This document shows positions 54,272-63,957 of a DNA stretch of 64,000 nucleotides, one piece after another. The translations under genes were made by a program, and so were the position numbers. The notes beneath the pieces are model-generated. The model ran no database searches and was not told the origin of the DNA. It was given only the letters and a program-made list of their open reading frames with translations. Numbering within the stretch: position 1 is the first letter of the stretch; each line of letters begins with the position of its first letter. This DNA comes from Bacillus sp. 165. GTDB taxonomy: Bacteria > Bacillota > Bacilli > Bacillales > Bacillaceae_G. Location: positions 496,001-560,000 of the forward strand of contig NZ_JAGHKQ010000001.1 in NCBI RefSeq assembly GCF_017742235.1, written 5' to 3'.

Positions 54272-54422
54272 TTTATAATTCCTCCACCTAAATCTCATTA
54301 TATATAGTATTTACTTTGCTTTATTAATTGTAACATAAGATACCGGGTAAAATTAAATCATTGCTTCAAAATCCTGCAAAAGACATAATAGAAACAGCAT
54401 ATAGACAAAAGGAGTGGCATTG

Positions 54423-55001
54423 ATGAAACAAGAAATTGAAATTGAATTAAAAAACATAGTAACCAAACAAGAATTTGAAACACTCGTAAATGCTTTTAAC
54501 ATCCATTCTTTTTCCACACAAGTCAATCATTATTTCGAAACACCATCTTTTTCCCTGAAAGATAAAGGTGCAGCACTTCGCATTCGATTCAAAAATGATG
54601 CCTATACCCTTACATTAAAACAGCCTGCTAAAGTCGGATTGCTCGAAACACACCAATCCTTAACAAAAGAAGACGCAACCAGGATGATACAGACAGGAAA
54701 GATTGTACCGGGCGGAATATTAAACTTATTACACTCGCTATCTGTTCTCCCAGATGAACTGCAATATCTTGGTGAACTGACAACAAACAGAGCAGAAATC
54801 ATATATAAAGGCGGCATTCTTATGTTCGATCACAGCTTCTACTTCGATACTGATGATTATGAACTCGAATATGAGGTAAAAGACGAGCAAGAGGGAAGAA
54901 AGCAATTTTTGGAACTGCTGCAAAGTCATCATATTCCTGTTCGTCATACAGAGAATAAAATTAAACGGTTTTTCCTTGAAAAGCAAAAACGGTCAAAATA
55001 A
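54423..55001 (+). CDS. yjbK: CYTH domain protein (YjbK)
   Basis: A 192-residue protein starting at ATG 54423 after AAAAGGAGTGG. It has the CYTH signature EIEIELKNIVT (ExExK at residues 3-9), and the tunnel-fold strands LRIRFKNDAYTLTLKQP, ALRIR, and ELEYEVKDEQEGRKQFLELL. CYTH proteins bind triphosphates with divalent metal (adenylate cyclase CyaB, thiamine triphosphatase, inorganic triphosphatase). Divergent from yjbL, as in B. subtilis. Confidence 0.9.
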   Translation: MKQEIEIELKNIVTKQEFETLVNAFNIHSFSTQVNHYFETPSFSLKDKGAALRIRFKNDAYTLTLKQPAKVGLLETHQSLTKEDATRMIQTGKIVPGGILNLLHSLSVLPDELQYLGELTTNRAEIIYKGGILMFDHSFYFDTDDYELEYEVKDEQEGRKQFLELLQSHHIPVRHTENKIKRFFLEKQKRSK

Positions 55002-55127
55002 GTATAAGTCGGCTCGTTTCAATACTAAATATAGAGTTCCTTCTCTGCTCAAGTCTCTTTGTTTGCGCTTCTTTTTGACCATTGCTAAAATAAATTTACA
55101 CTGAAATGTAAGAAAAGGAGCCTTAAT

Positions 55128-55526
55128 ATGAACGAAGATACGTTAACACCTTATGAAGCAATCGGCAAAGAAAAAGGTTTAACAACACTGGTGGATACGT
55201 TTTACTCGTACGTCGGTAAACATCCCGACCTTGCCCCTATATTCCCTGACGATCTAACAGAAACAGCTCGTAAGCAAAAACAGTTTTTAACTCAATATCT
55301 CGGGGGACCCGATTTATACACGAGAGAGCATGGTCATCCTATGCTTAGGGCACGGCACCTTCCTTTTGAAATTACACCAAAGCGTGCTAAAGCATGGCTT
55401 GCCTGTATGCATCAAGCTATGGACGATGTTGGATTAGAAGGACCCGTTCGGGAATTTATTTTTGACCGTCTGCGGTTGACAGCCCAACATATGACGAATA
55501 CACCGGACACAGAAACGGGTGGTTGA
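55128..55526 (+). CDS. yjbI: Truncated haemoglobin, group II (YjbI)
   Basis: A 132-residue 2-over-2 globin starting at ATG 55128 after [47 protein letters not shown] and the proximal His in [20 protein letters not shown] are typical of TrHbO, which has a conserved Trp (AWLACM). It reacts with O2, NO or peroxide. It overlaps yjbH by translation coupling: its TGA lies 1 base before the yjbH ATG. Confidence 0.93.
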   Translation: MNEDTLTPYEAIGKEKGLTTLVDTFYSYVGKHPDLAPIFPDDLTETARKQKQFLTQYLGGPDLYTREHGHPMLRARHLPFEITPKRAKAWLACMHQAMDDVGLEGPVREFIFDRLRLTAQHMTNTPDTETGG

Positions 55527-55527
55527 A

Positions 55528-56388
55528 ATGAATAGCTTAAACAAAATTACTCCTCTTCGTTTTCAAAAATGTATTCGAAAACCGATAGAAGCGTATTTGT
55601 TTATTGATCCATTATGTAAAGACTGTTGGGCAATCGAGCCTATTATTCAAAAGCTAATGTTAGAATATGGAAAATATTTTACACTTCGGCATATCCTGAC
55701 CGGGAAAATACAGCCGAATACGTCACACAAATGGAATAAGCCTGCTAATATTCGATTTGTGTGGGAAAAGTCTGTCCCTAAGTATAAATTTGCATGTGAA
55801 AAAACCATAAACATTAAGCATTCTCCGTCGCCATACACTGCTTCTATTGCTATTAAAGCTGCAGAGCTGCAAGGTCGAAAAGCAGGTTCGAAATTTTTGC
55901 GTAAATTTCAAGAAGCTTTGTTCTTAAAGCAGACAGAAGAGATAGAAGAAGAGCTATTGCTGAAATGTGCACAAAAAAGCGGGATTGATTTAGAAGAATT
56001 TCAAAAAGATATACATTCTGCAAGCGCAACTAAAGCGTTTCAATGTGATTTAAAATTCAGCACTGAAATGCATATTACAGAAATTCCCTCTCTTGTTTTC
56101 TTTCATGCCAACTCGGATGAAGAAGGAGTGAAAATTTCAGGTATTTACTCTTATGATGTATACGTGCAAGTGTTAAAAGATATTATAAAAAAAGAATTAA
56201 ATCCAGAGCCGCTACCGAATTTCGATTCATTTCTGCGCATGTATGATTTTTTCTCTACACAGGAAATTGCAATTATTTACAGCATATCTTACGCAGAAGC
56301 GGAGCGGGAACTCAAAAAACTGATGCTTAGAGGAAGGGTAATACCGATTCCAACAGACACAGAAATATACTGGAGATATCTTCCCTAA
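55528..56388 (+). CDS. yjbH: ClpXP adaptor YjbH/SpxH
   Basis: A 286-residue DsbA-like protein that hands Spx to ClpXP for degradation. ATG 55528 follows the yjbI stop by 1 base. The N-terminal thioredoxin-fold motif is [14 protein letters not shown] (CxxC). [18 protein letters not shown] and [20 protein letters not shown] carry the cis-Pro region, and the C-terminal tail ([20 protein letters not shown]) matches YjbH. It is in the same window as spx and mecA. Confidence 0.92.
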   Translation: MNSLNKITPLRFQKCIRKPIEAYLFIDPLCKDCWAIEPIIQKLMLEYGKYFTLRHILTGKIQPNTSHKWNKPANIRFVWEKSVPKYKFACEKTINIKHSPSPYTASIAIKAAELQGRKAGSKFLRKFQEALFLKQTEEIEEELLLKCAQKSGIDLEEFQKDIHSASATKAFQCDLKFSTEMHITEIPSLVFFHANSDEEGVKISGIYSYDVYVQVLKDIIKKELNPEPLPNFDSFLRMYDFFSTQEIAIIYSISYAEAERELKKLMLRGRVIPIPTDTEIYWRYLP

Positions 56389-56503
56389 TCATCGTAAACA
56401 AATTTATTCAACGCCTTCCCAGAACTGCCCTTCTCTTATTTGTTCTGGGAAAAACTATTACTCAGAAACAAGTCATGAGAACTTATACATTCTTATCTAT
56501 AAA

Positions 56504-56534
56504 AAAAGACCTGGCGGGAAACCAGGTCTTTTCG
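56504..56534 (+). terminator. Terminator of yjbI-yjbH
   Basis: AAAAGACCTGG / CCAGGTCTTTT stem, about 115 bases after the yjbH stop. Confidence 0.85.
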
Positions 56535-56863
56535 ACGTCCTGTTCAGACATCAAAGGGGATGGGAGAAATTTTCACGTTCAAACAAAGGGGTATATGTTT
56601 GTTTGTGAATCAATTCACATCTATTATATTATATTGTTCGACACTGATTGACAATATATCCGATTGTAGTTTCACAAATTTGTCAAAAGTTGAATTGTAA
56701 ACACTCTTATAGATTCACATAGTTTCATTTTAATTTTTTATATAAATATATGCACAACACCTTTGACAGAGCTTGTTTGCACCATTTCATACAATTCCTA
56801 AATTCTAAACCTGCTTTTGTATGAATAAAATAAAACCAAGCATCTTCATTTTTAGGGGGTATT
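56535..56863. other. Intergenic stretch before the 59-residue gene
   Basis: A/T-rich sequence with no gene. A minus-strand open frame across 56725-57012 has no ribosome site and runs antisense to the small membrane gene. It should hold the promoter of that gene. Confidence 0.5.
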
Positions 56864-57043
56864 ATGAACGGGTATAAACTATTGATTAGCATAATCCTTA
56901 TCGCCGTTTCTTTTATTCTATATATTTTGTCTCTTCTTGAAGTATTTCCGCTTCTTCTCGCTGTACCGCTTCTTTTTTTTACTACTTTTATTACTGTGAT
57001 TATGTTTAACAATCATAAACGGTTTAAGGGCTTTCGCTCATAA
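56864..57043 (+). CDS. Small two-helix membrane protein
   Basis: A 59-residue protein from ATG 56864, 4-5 bases after TAGGGGG. Two hydrophobic segments (YKLLISIILIAVSFILYIL and FPLLLAVPLLFFTTFITVIM) are followed by a basic tail (NNHKRFKGFRS), so the C-terminus is inside. It was not recognised but is clearly coding by codon and helix pattern. A terminator shared with pepF follows. Confidence 0.75.
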   Translation: MNGYKLLISIILIAVSFILYILSLLEVFPLLLAVPLLFFTTFITVIMFNNHKRFKGFRS

Positions 57044-57075
57044 AAAAGACATCCTCCTTAGGATGTCTTTTTTAT
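57042..57075. terminator. Two-way terminator between the small membrane gene and pepF
   Basis: AAAAAAGACATCCT / AGGATGTCTTTTTT hairpin with a 4-base loop. Confidence 0.9.
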
Positions 57076-57080
57076 CTATC

Positions 57081-58901
57081 TTACTTTTCGAATAGCAGCT
57101 CTTCTAATTCATTAAGCTTTTCTTCAAATACTTGAAGCGCTTCATTTATCGGTTCTGGAGAAGTCATGTCTACTCCAGCTTTTTTCAACACTTCAATCGG
57201 ATAATCTGAGCTTCCAGACTTTAAAAACTCCAGATAACGCTCTATAGCCGGCTTGCCTTCCTCTAATATTTGTTTAGATAATGCCGCTGCTGCACTAAAT
57301 CCAGTTGCGTATTGATACACATAGTAATTGTAATAGAAATGTGGAATACGAGACCACTCCAGACCAATCTCTTCGTCAATTACAAGTTCTGTTCCAAAGT
57401 ATTTTTTATTCAAATCATAATACAAGGACGTTAACAAATCAGGAGTCAAAGCCTCTCCCTCTTGTACTTTTTTATGAATGAGATGTTCGAACTCTGCAAA
57501 CATCGTTTGACGAAATACTGTTCCACGGAATGCCTCTAAATAATGATTGAGCAAGTACAATCGTTTTTTCTTATCATCAGTAGTTTGCAGTAAATAATCA
57601 TTTAATAACGCCTCGTTGCATGTAGAAGCTACTTCCGCTACAAATATAGAATAATCTCCATATACATAAGGCTGCGTTTTACGAGTATAGTAACTGTGTA
57701 CTGAATGGCCAAACTCATGAGCCAATGTAAATAAATTATTTACATTATCATGCCAGTTCATGAGAATATACGGATTAGTACCGTAAGCACCTGAAGAATA
57801 TGCTCCGCTTCGCTTCCCTTTATTCTCATGTACATCTACCCAGCGATCCTCATAGGCTTCTTTTAAAATGGATACATACTCCTCTCCAAGAACAGCAAGG
57901 GACTTCAACAAAATATCCTGTGCTTCTTTATATGAAACCTCGATTTTAGCTTCTTGTACAAGTGGTGTATACAAATCATACATATGAAGTTCCTGAAGGC
58001 CCAATGCACGCTTACGAATATTAACGTATCTATGCAACAAATGAAGGTTATCATTTACAGTATTCACAAGTTGATCATACACCGCTTCAGGGATATTGTT
58101 ATTACTAAGTGCAGCTTGACGAGCAGAATCATACTTACGAACACGGGCGTAGAAATTATTTTTCTTTACCGCTCCGCTTAATGTGCTTGCAAATGTATTT
58201 TTGTATTGTGCGTATGTGTCATATACTGCTTTAAACGCATCACGACGAACTCGCTGGTCTTCACTTTCTAAAAACTGAATATAACGACCATGCGTTACCT
58301 CTACTTCTTCTCCCTGTTCATCTTCAATAGACGGGAATTTTAAGTCTGCATTGTTAAGCATTCCAAATGTGTTGCTTGATGCGCTGAGTACTTCAGAAGC
58401 TTGCGCAAGAAGCGCTTCCTCCTCAGCCGATAATACGTGTGGACGCTGGCTTGTAATTTCCTTCAACGCATGCTCATACACTTTTAACTCTTCATTTTCT
58501 TGTAAAAACGCCTGCAGCTTGTCCTCTGGAATTGCTAAAATTTCCGGTACAATATATGCCATAAGACTGGATGCCTGCGTATACAAGTTAGTAGCACGAT
58601 CATTGTAAGCTTGATAGAATGAATTCGTTGTATCTTGATCATAACGCATATGGGCATATGTATATAATCTACCTAAACGTAAGGATACCTCATCCTGATA
58701 TTTAAGCACGGTAAGCAGGTCATTAGATGAATTATCAAGTTTGCCTTTAAATTCACTTAGCTTTGGAAGCATTTCTTTGACTTGCATAAATTCCTTGTCC
58801 CATTCCTCATCCGTTGCAAATATATCTTCTAAGCGCCATGTTGCTTCGTTATCAATTTCATTTCGTTCCGGCAGCTTCTTTACTGTTTTTTGTTCAGCCA
58901 T
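57081..58901 (-). CDS. pepF: Oligoendopeptidase F
   Basis: A 606-residue M3-family zinc peptidase starting at ATG 58901 (MAEQKTVKKLPERNEIDNEA) after TAGGAGGA; the longer frame adds 16 unlike residues. The zinc motif is NLFTLAHEFGHSVHSYYTRK (HExxH), and the third ligand lies in FVAEVASTCNEALLNDYLL. GTNPYILMNWHDNVNN and IPHFYYNYYVYQYATGFSAA are also conserved. It cleaves peptides of 7-17 residues in the cytosol. Between coiA and yjbH, as in B. subtilis yjbG. Confidence 0.94.
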   Translation of the reverse strand: MAEQKTVKKLPERNEIDNEATWRLEDIFATDEEWDKEFMQVKEMLPKLSEFKGKLDNSSNDLLTVLKYQDEVSLRLGRLYTYAHMRYDQDTTNSFYQAYNDRATNLYTQASSLMAYIVPEILAIPEDKLQAFLQENEELKVYEHALKEITSQRPHVLSAEEEALLAQASEVLSASSNTFGMLNNADLKFPSIEDEQGEEVEVTHGRYIQFLESEDQRVRRDAFKAVYDTYAQYKNTFASTLSGAVKKNNFYARVRKYDSARQAALSNNNIPEAVYDQLVNTVNDNLHLLHRYVNIRKRALGLQELHMYDLYTPLVQEAKIEVSYKEAQDILLKSLAVLGEEYVSILKEAYEDRWVDVHENKGKRSGAYSSGAYGTNPYILMNWHDNVNNLFTLAHEFGHSVHSYYTRKTQPYVYGDYSIFVAEVASTCNEALLNDYLLQTTDDKKKRLYLLNHYLEAFRGTVFRQTMFAEFEHLIHKKVQEGEALTPDLLTSLYYDLNKKYFGTELVIDEEIGLEWSRIPHFYYNYYVYQYATGFSAAAALSKQILEEGKPAIERYLEFLKSGSSDYPIEVLKKAGVDMTSPEPINEALQVFEEKLNELEELLFEK

Positions 58902-58998
58902 GTATATTCCTCCTATCGTTTCATCACACTCTTTAACAATTCTATTCATCCGTAAAGATTCCTTCTTTCGCCCTGTTTATTATATCCTGATTCTCCAA

Positions 58999-60153
58999 TC
59001 ATGTTACAACAAACAGCTCTAGAGCTTTTTGTATCATCTCTTCCTCCTGTAAAACAGCCTCTTCTGCTGTTTTCAGCACTGTGCAATTGCGGATCTTTTT
59101 GTACTTTTGCACCCCTACATGTTTAATCATTCCAATAGACACTAAAAATTGTAAATACTCTTCTACAGCCTGTTTTCCACTCGTTTTCACATAGGGAAGG
59201 GTACGTTCCTTCATATGCTTTTTTAATGCATTATACACTTGCTGTAATGAAAAATACTCGCCTTTCTTAAGCGGCCCGATTACATCAAGTAAAATATAAG
59301 TTTGCCATATGATAGCCGGAGTTTGTATGGATAAAAGTGAAGGAAGAGGAATACCCGCCTCAGGAGGATAGAGCGATGGTGGAATATGATGAGTATACAG
59401 CTTTTGTAAAAACGTATAGTACCCTCGTTGAAAAATTTGTAAAGAATGAGTACGCCATCTAATCTTTTTTTGCATCCATTCTCGTTTTAGTACCTGCTGA
59501 TTCATAGAGTTCGGTTGAAACAGCTGAGAAAATTGTGAAGTTTTTAATGGGTAAACAAAGCTGTGGGAAAAAGCCACTGTAGGTGAAAATGGAATGAGAG
59601 GGGTACACTTTGTAAAAGTACACAGCCGAGGACAAAAATAAAATAGAGCATTTTGATATGAGAACATAGCTTGAAATGAAGAGAGCCTAATCCAATGAGC
59701 AGAATAGCGTTTATATTGGTTCCCTCCCAATATCCAAACCACGTTAACACCTTGTTTTTGATAGGATTCTGTTCGTTTCATAAACTGCTCTTTCGTTATG
59801 AGAGAACATTGAAACTCAACAGCTGTCCTGCTTTCTTCCATAAACAAGTCTGGTCGTCGACAAATAGAAGGCAAATATTTTTCCAACTCTACTGTGTAGC
59901 CTTGTTGCTGCAGCCATAGATAAAGCATTGCTTTTCCTTGCATATGATACAGTGATTCATGAGTAAACTGGCAGGTATTCAAATGAACATGTGCAAAATG
60001 AGGCTGCTTTTTCTCTCCAATTTTAAGGCGTACACACTGCTGACAGCTCGGACATATGAATTGTTCCTGTTTGCGCAAAGCAACCAGTTCATCTCTTGCA
60101 CGATGATCTAACACATTAATACATTCACCTCTTGCAGTAACCGCAACTAACAA
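58999..60153 (-). CDS. coiA: Competence protein CoiA
   Basis: A 384-residue protein. The TTG at 60153 lies 8 bases after GGAGG and is the best start; another TTG two codons earlier is too close. The N-terminal zinc segment (FICPSCQQCVRLKIGEKKQP) is followed by a PD-(D/E)XK nuclease core: SICRRPDLFMEESRTAVEFQ, giving D and E-x-Q, then QGVNVVWILGGNQYKRY. CoiA helps process incoming single-stranded DNA in transformation. Downstream pepF follows in the same direction. Confidence 0.88.
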   Translation of the reverse strand: MLVAVTARGECINVLDHRARDELVALRKQEQFICPSCQQCVRLKIGEKKQPHFAHVHLNTCQFTHESLYHMQGKAMLYLWLQQQGYTVELEKYLPSICRRPDLFMEESRTAVEFQCSLITKEQFMKRTESYQKQGVNVVWILGGNQYKRYSAHWIRLSSFQAMFSYQNALFYFCPRLCTFTKCTPLIPFSPTVAFSHSFVYPLKTSQFSQLFQPNSMNQQVLKREWMQKKIRWRTHSLQIFQRGYYTFLQKLYTHHIPPSLYPPEAGIPLPSLLSIQTPAIIWQTYILLDVIGPLKKGEYFSLQQVYNALKKHMKERTLPYVKTSGKQAVEEYLQFLVSIGMIKHVGVQKYKKIRNCTVLKTAEEAVLQEEEMIQKALELFVVT

Positions 60154-60231
60154 TAGCAAAACCTCCTTTCTTTATATTATTCTCCCTTCTTTTCTTCCGC
60201 TCCTGCCGGAAACACATGCAGTTCCAAGGCA

Positions 60232-61779
60232 TTATAATAAAGGAGATAATAAACGGTATGTTGACTCCACTATTCGCATAACCAGCCTGCGATTCTTAAA
60301 AGTTTCCATATGAATCTCGCTTGCTACCTTTAAATCCTCTTCATAATCTTGTACAAGCTTCACAATGCTTGGTGTATCATATAAAAATGCGTTGACTTCA
60401 AAATTCAAGTGAAAGCTCCGCAAATCCATGTTAGCTGTTCCTATCGAAGCTAGATCCTTATCTACAATCACAATTTTACTGTGTAAAAATCCTCTTTCGT
60501 ATTCATATATTTTCGCCCCTGCCTCTAATAGTTCTAGAAAATAGGATCGAGATGCATAAAATACAGTCCGTTTATCCGGTTTGCTTGGAACAAGCAGACG
60601 GACGTCAATTCCACCTAGTGCAGCGACCTTTAAGGCTGAAAGAATGTTATCATCAGGAATAAAGTACGGAGTTGCAATCCAAATCGACTTGCGTGCAGAA
60701 GAAATCATCGCAAAATATAGATTTTTAATCGTATCCCATTTATTATCTGGTCCGCCTGCAACAAGCTGTACACCACCGAATTTTTCACCTGCTACTTGCT
60801 CTGGCTCTAAATAAGAAGGATTCATAATAACTTCGCCTGTCATATAAAACCAATCTTGTAAAAAGATTAGCTGTAAGCTTTGTACAGCCTCACCGCCACG
60901 CAAATACAGATGTGTGTCACGCCAAAACCCAAAATACTCATTTTCTCCAAGATATTCATCACCAATGTTCAAGCCTCCGACAAAACCTTCATTTCCGTCA
61001 ACCACAATAATTTTCCGATGATTGCGATAGTTAATTTTATCATTCAAAATTGGAATACGCACCGGGAAGAATGGGATGACCCGTACACCTGCTTCCTTCA
61101 ATTCTTCCACATATCGTTTTGATAGCTTCCAGCTGCCTACAGCATCGTATAAAAAACGAACCTCCACTCCTTCAAGAGATTTACGAATAAGAATATCCTT
61201 AATTTCTGTCCCGATTTTATCATGTCTCACTATATAATATTCCATATGAATATGCCGCACTGCTTTATTTAACGTTTCTTTGATGGCGGAAAATGTTTCC
61301 TCGCCATTTGTCAAAACCTTTGTTTCGGTATGAAAAGAAATATTTAGTGCGCCAAGCTTTTGTGCCAAGCGGAAAAGAAGTTCTTGATGCTTTTTAACTG
61401 ATATTTTGCTATCATTCCTCTCTTCGTCTCCTTTATGCTGCGAAAAAGCCTGTTCATCAAGCGATGCTTTCTTTTGAAACATTCGTTTTCTCTTGAAATT
61501 TTGTCCAAACAACAGATAAGCAAAAAATCCAAATACCGGAAAAATGCCTAGCACGATTAGCCAGGTCAACGTTTTGGTTGGATGACGGTTTTCCAAGAAT
61601 ATAACAAAACCAATTAAAAATGCTGACAACGTAAACAAAACGCTGAATATACCAAAAATAGAACTATGTTCAAGGTGAAATAACCCTGTATAAAATGTTG
61701 TATCCGTAAGGAAACGCAAGCCAAGAAAAACAGTAAAAATAATAAAAATCAAAAAAAATAATTTTAAGATATTTTTCAA
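60232..61779 (-). CDS. cls: Cardiolipin synthase
   Basis: A 515-residue enzyme that joins two phosphatidylglycerols. The start is a TTG at 61779, 7 bases after AAAGGAGG; the 53 extra codons in the longer frame hold no family sequence. Two N-terminal helices (LKLFFLIFIIFTVFLGLRFL; GIFSVLFTLSAFLIGFVIFL) are followed by two PLD domains with HKD motifs: NYRNHRKIIVVDGNEGFVGG and GFLHSKIVIVDKDLASIGTA. It inserts between mecA and coiA, as in B. cereus; B. subtilis lacks it there. Confidence 0.92.
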   Translation of the reverse strand: MKNILKLFFLIFIIFTVFLGLRFLTDTTFYTGLFHLEHSSIFGIFSVLFTLSAFLIGFVIFLENRHPTKTLTWLIVLGIFPVFGFFAYLLFGQNFKRKRMFQKKASLDEQAFSQHKGDEERNDSKISVKKHQELLFRLAQKLGALNISFHTETKVLTNGEETFSAIKETLNKAVRHIHMEYYIVRHDKIGTEIKDILIRKSLEGVEVRFLYDAVGSWKLSKRYVEELKEAGVRVIPFFPVRIPILNDKINYRNHRKIIVVDGNEGFVGGLNIGDEYLGENEYFGFWRDTHLYLRGGEAVQSLQLIFLQDWFYMTGEVIMNPSYLEPEQVAGEKFGGVQLVAGGPDNKWDTIKNLYFAMISSARKSIWIATPYFIPDDNILSALKVAALGGIDVRLLVPSKPDKRTVFYASRSYFLELLEAGAKIYEYERGFLHSKIVIVDKDLASIGTANMDLRSFHLNFEVNAFLYDTPSIVKLVQDYEEDLKVASEIHMETFKNRRLVMRIVESTYRLLSPLL

Positions 61780-62055
61780 AATATGGCCTCCTTTCCATTT
61801 CCCTCCACCTATATTATAAAACACAATATAAGCATAGCATATAAATTTACAGATATAATTCTTGTCCTTATTTACATTTTTTCCATTGATACTGTTAATA
61901 TTTAATTTAAAGAAAAAGGAGGACGAAAATTCGTCCATCCCATTTTAAAATAAGAATATAAATCAAAAATCATGGCCTATTGTTCTCTTGCAAATAAAGT
62001 AAGGACTTATCAATTTATTAAAAATTCTTATTATTTCCGATGTTATGGATATAAA

Positions 62056-62085
62056 AAATCGATTTCTGCTTACAGAAATCGATTT
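62056..62085 (-). terminator. Terminator of mecA
   Basis: A 13-bp perfect stem (AAATCGATTTCTG and its complement) with a 4-base loop, overlapping the stop codon, and a T run on the minus strand. Confidence 0.85.
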
Positions 62086-62755
62086 ATGGCAAGAGTGGGA
62101 AGTTTGCGCTAATGGTATGCAACGCTTGATCGGAAATAATTTCTTTTCCATATTCTTGTATACGATGAACAGTCACAGCAGACTCTTCTCCATATTCCAA
62201 AACCATACTTAAAATGCTATCTATTTCATCTTCTGCATGTAACTCTTCATCAAATTCTACATATAAATAATATCGGCCTTCAAATACATATAATTGATTG
62301 AGGGTATCTATGAGTTCCAATCGATGACTTAAAGATATTATATCTTCGAAATCTTGAAATTTTACTACAAATCCAAGTGTACCGTCGCTGCTTAAGTAAT
62401 ATAAGTCTTCATCTTCCAAATGTTGCTCCAATAAAGATTCAAAACGTTCATCTAGAGGAATATCAATCACCTTATCCAAGCCGATTGGAAGTTCTAATTT
62501 TTGACCGTCTTTTGATAGCTGCGCTTTCGTAACAATGACCTCAATACCTTTATCCAAAGCCTGCACTTGAATCCAAAGTGGACCATCGATAAAAAACTCA
62601 TCTTGATAACGAACTTCATCCATCATTTCCCAAAAAAGCTGTTCGCTTTTCTCACGATTGTACCAAATTTCCTCCCGGTCAAATCCACGCTCTTCTATAT
62701 CTACATAAGATATATAAAACTTAACTGTATTATCATTAATTCTTTCCATATCCAA
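62084..62755 (-). CDS. mecA: Adaptor protein MecA
   Basis: A 223-residue adaptor of ClpC that brings ComK and other targets for degradation. It starts at a TTG (62755) after AAGGGAGAG, giving MDMERINDNTVKFYISYVDI. The N-terminal target-binding part includes EEIWYNREKSEQLFWEMMDE, and DEFFIDGPLWIQVQALDKGI; the C-terminal ClpC-binding part has FEDIISLSHRLELIDTLNQL. The acidic linker in the middle is normal. The rare start may keep its level low. Confidence 0.94.
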   Translation of the reverse strand: MDMERINDNTVKFYISYVDIEERGFDREEIWYNREKSEQLFWEMMDEVRYQDEFFIDGPLWIQVQALDKGIEVIVTKAQLSKDGQKLELPIGLDKVIDIPLDERFESLLEQHLEDEDLYYLSSDGTLGFVVKFQDFEDIISLSHRLELIDTLNQLYVFEGRYYLYVEFDEELHAEDEIDSILSMVLEYGEESAVTVHRIQEYGKEIISDQALHTISANFPLLP

Positions 62756-62779
62756 AGCATTCTCTCCCTTCTTATCTAA

Positions 62780-63150
62780 TGGATAGTACTGAAGGGACTA
62801 TTACCCCCTAAAACACGATATATCATCAACTGCTACGAATGAGGGCTTTTTGTCTGTCTCTTCGATAGACAGTCGCGATTCCTCTTTGCCACAAACAAAA
62901 AGGAGAATTGTATAGTTCTACACATCATATCAAAACTACTCAAAAGAATCTAGAAAATCTTGTACTCTCATTTTATGATAAAAAAGGTCAAAATGGAAAT
63001 AAAAACACGTGAATAATGAAAAACAGTTATACACCTAGTTAAGGTAAATCCCCTCTCGAAAAAGAGGCTTTCCATTATCCTTTTCTTGACAGGCTGTACA
63101 TCTTCCCTTATATTGATTAAGTAATTATGAACAGGGAAAGAGATATATAG
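62780..63150. other. Intergenic stretch between mecA and yjbE
   Basis: Divergent genes leave about 400 bp. Hairpins at 62853-62872 (CTGTC-CTTCGA-GACAG type) and CCTCT-CGAAAA-AGAGG near 63053-63068 were seen. There is no open frame with a ribosome site. I looked for a yybP-ykoY manganese riboswitch ahead of the TerC-type gene and did not find its core. Confidence 0.5.
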
Positions 63151-63171
63151 TTTGCAAACGGGGGATACGAT

Positions 63172-63846
63172 ATGGATTTAGAATTCCTTACTCAAATATT
63201 AGTTATTATTGGAATTGATATAGTTCTTGGTGGAGACAATGCTATCGTCATTGCTTTAGCAAGCCGCAATTTGGCGGAATCACAGCGTAATAAAGCTATT
63301 TTACTTGGAACTGGTTTAGCGATTGCCATTCGTATCTTATTAACAATTGTTGCCGTATACTTACTAGAAATTCCATTTTTACAACTGGTAGGCGGTCTTT
63401 TGCTTATTATGATTGCTTATAACCTCCTTTCAGATGATGGAGATGATCTCTCCAACATTAAAGCTAGTTCAACTCTAATGTCTGCAGTTCGTACTATTGT
63501 ATTTGCTGATATTGTAATGGGCTTTGATAATGTGTTGGCAATTGCCGGAGCAGCTCATGGAAATATAATATTGGTTGTATTAGGGCTTTTAGTTTCTGTA
63601 CCAGTCATCATTTGGGGAAGTAAATTGATTTTAACATTTATGGAGAAATTTCCGTTGCTTGTATACGTTGGTGCAGGTATTTTAGCATATACTGCCGGAA
63701 GTATGATTATCCACGAAAAACGGCTTGAGAATTTTTTCACTCAAAACAGTTTCCTTGCAACCCTTATTCCTATTATAACAGTTGTGCTCGTACTTATTGC
63801 AGGATATATTATGAATCAAATTAAATTAAAAAAAGCTCATAACTGA
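63172..63846 (+). CDS. yjbE: TerC-family membrane protein (YjbE)
   Basis: A 224-residue protein with 7 helices, starting at ATG 63172 after CGGGGGA. It has the family acid motifs: IGIDIVLGGDNAIVIALASR in helix 1 and FADIVMGFDNVLAIAGAAHG in helix 4, whose Asp residues bind the metal. TerC proteins of Bacillus (MeeF, MeeY) export manganese to feed secreted enzymes; YjbE is a shorter paralogue with a less clear role. It lies between mecA and spx, as in B. subtilis. Confidence 0.88.
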   Translation: MDLEFLTQILVIIGIDIVLGGDNAIVIALASRNLAESQRNKAILLGTGLAIAIRILLTIVAVYLLEIPFLQLVGGLLLIMIAYNLLSDDGDDLSNIKASSTLMSAVRTIVFADIVMGFDNVLAIAGAAHGNIILVVLGLLVSVPVIIWGSKLILTFMEKFPLLVYVGAGILAYTAGSMIIHEKRLENFFTQNSFLATLIPIITVVLVLIAGYIMNQIKLKKAHN

Positions 63847-63886
63847 TATTAAAAGGGATATGCTTCCAAGGCATATCCCTTTTAAT
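63847..63886 (+). terminator. Terminator of yjbE
   Basis: ATTAAAAGGGATATGC / GCATATCCCTTTTAAT stem (16 bp). Confidence 0.9.
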
Positions 63887-63918
63887 ATGTATAACATATT
63901 CCAAAGCTGCTGATAAAC

Positions 63919-63957
63919 AATAAAGCTCCGGCACTCAATCATCCGGAGCTTTATTTT
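63919..63957 (-). terminator. Terminator of spx
   Basis: AATAAAGCTCCGG / CCGGAGCTTTATT hairpin directly after the spx stop on the minus strand. Confidence 0.88.

Noticed and set aside
56725..57012. 95-codon minus-strand open frame
   Set aside because: It is antisense to the 59-residue membrane gene, which has a ribosome site and a clear two-helix pattern.
62780..63171. yybP-ykoY manganese riboswitch ahead of the TerC-type gene
   Set aside because: Only two small hairpins were found and the conserved loop sequences are missing.
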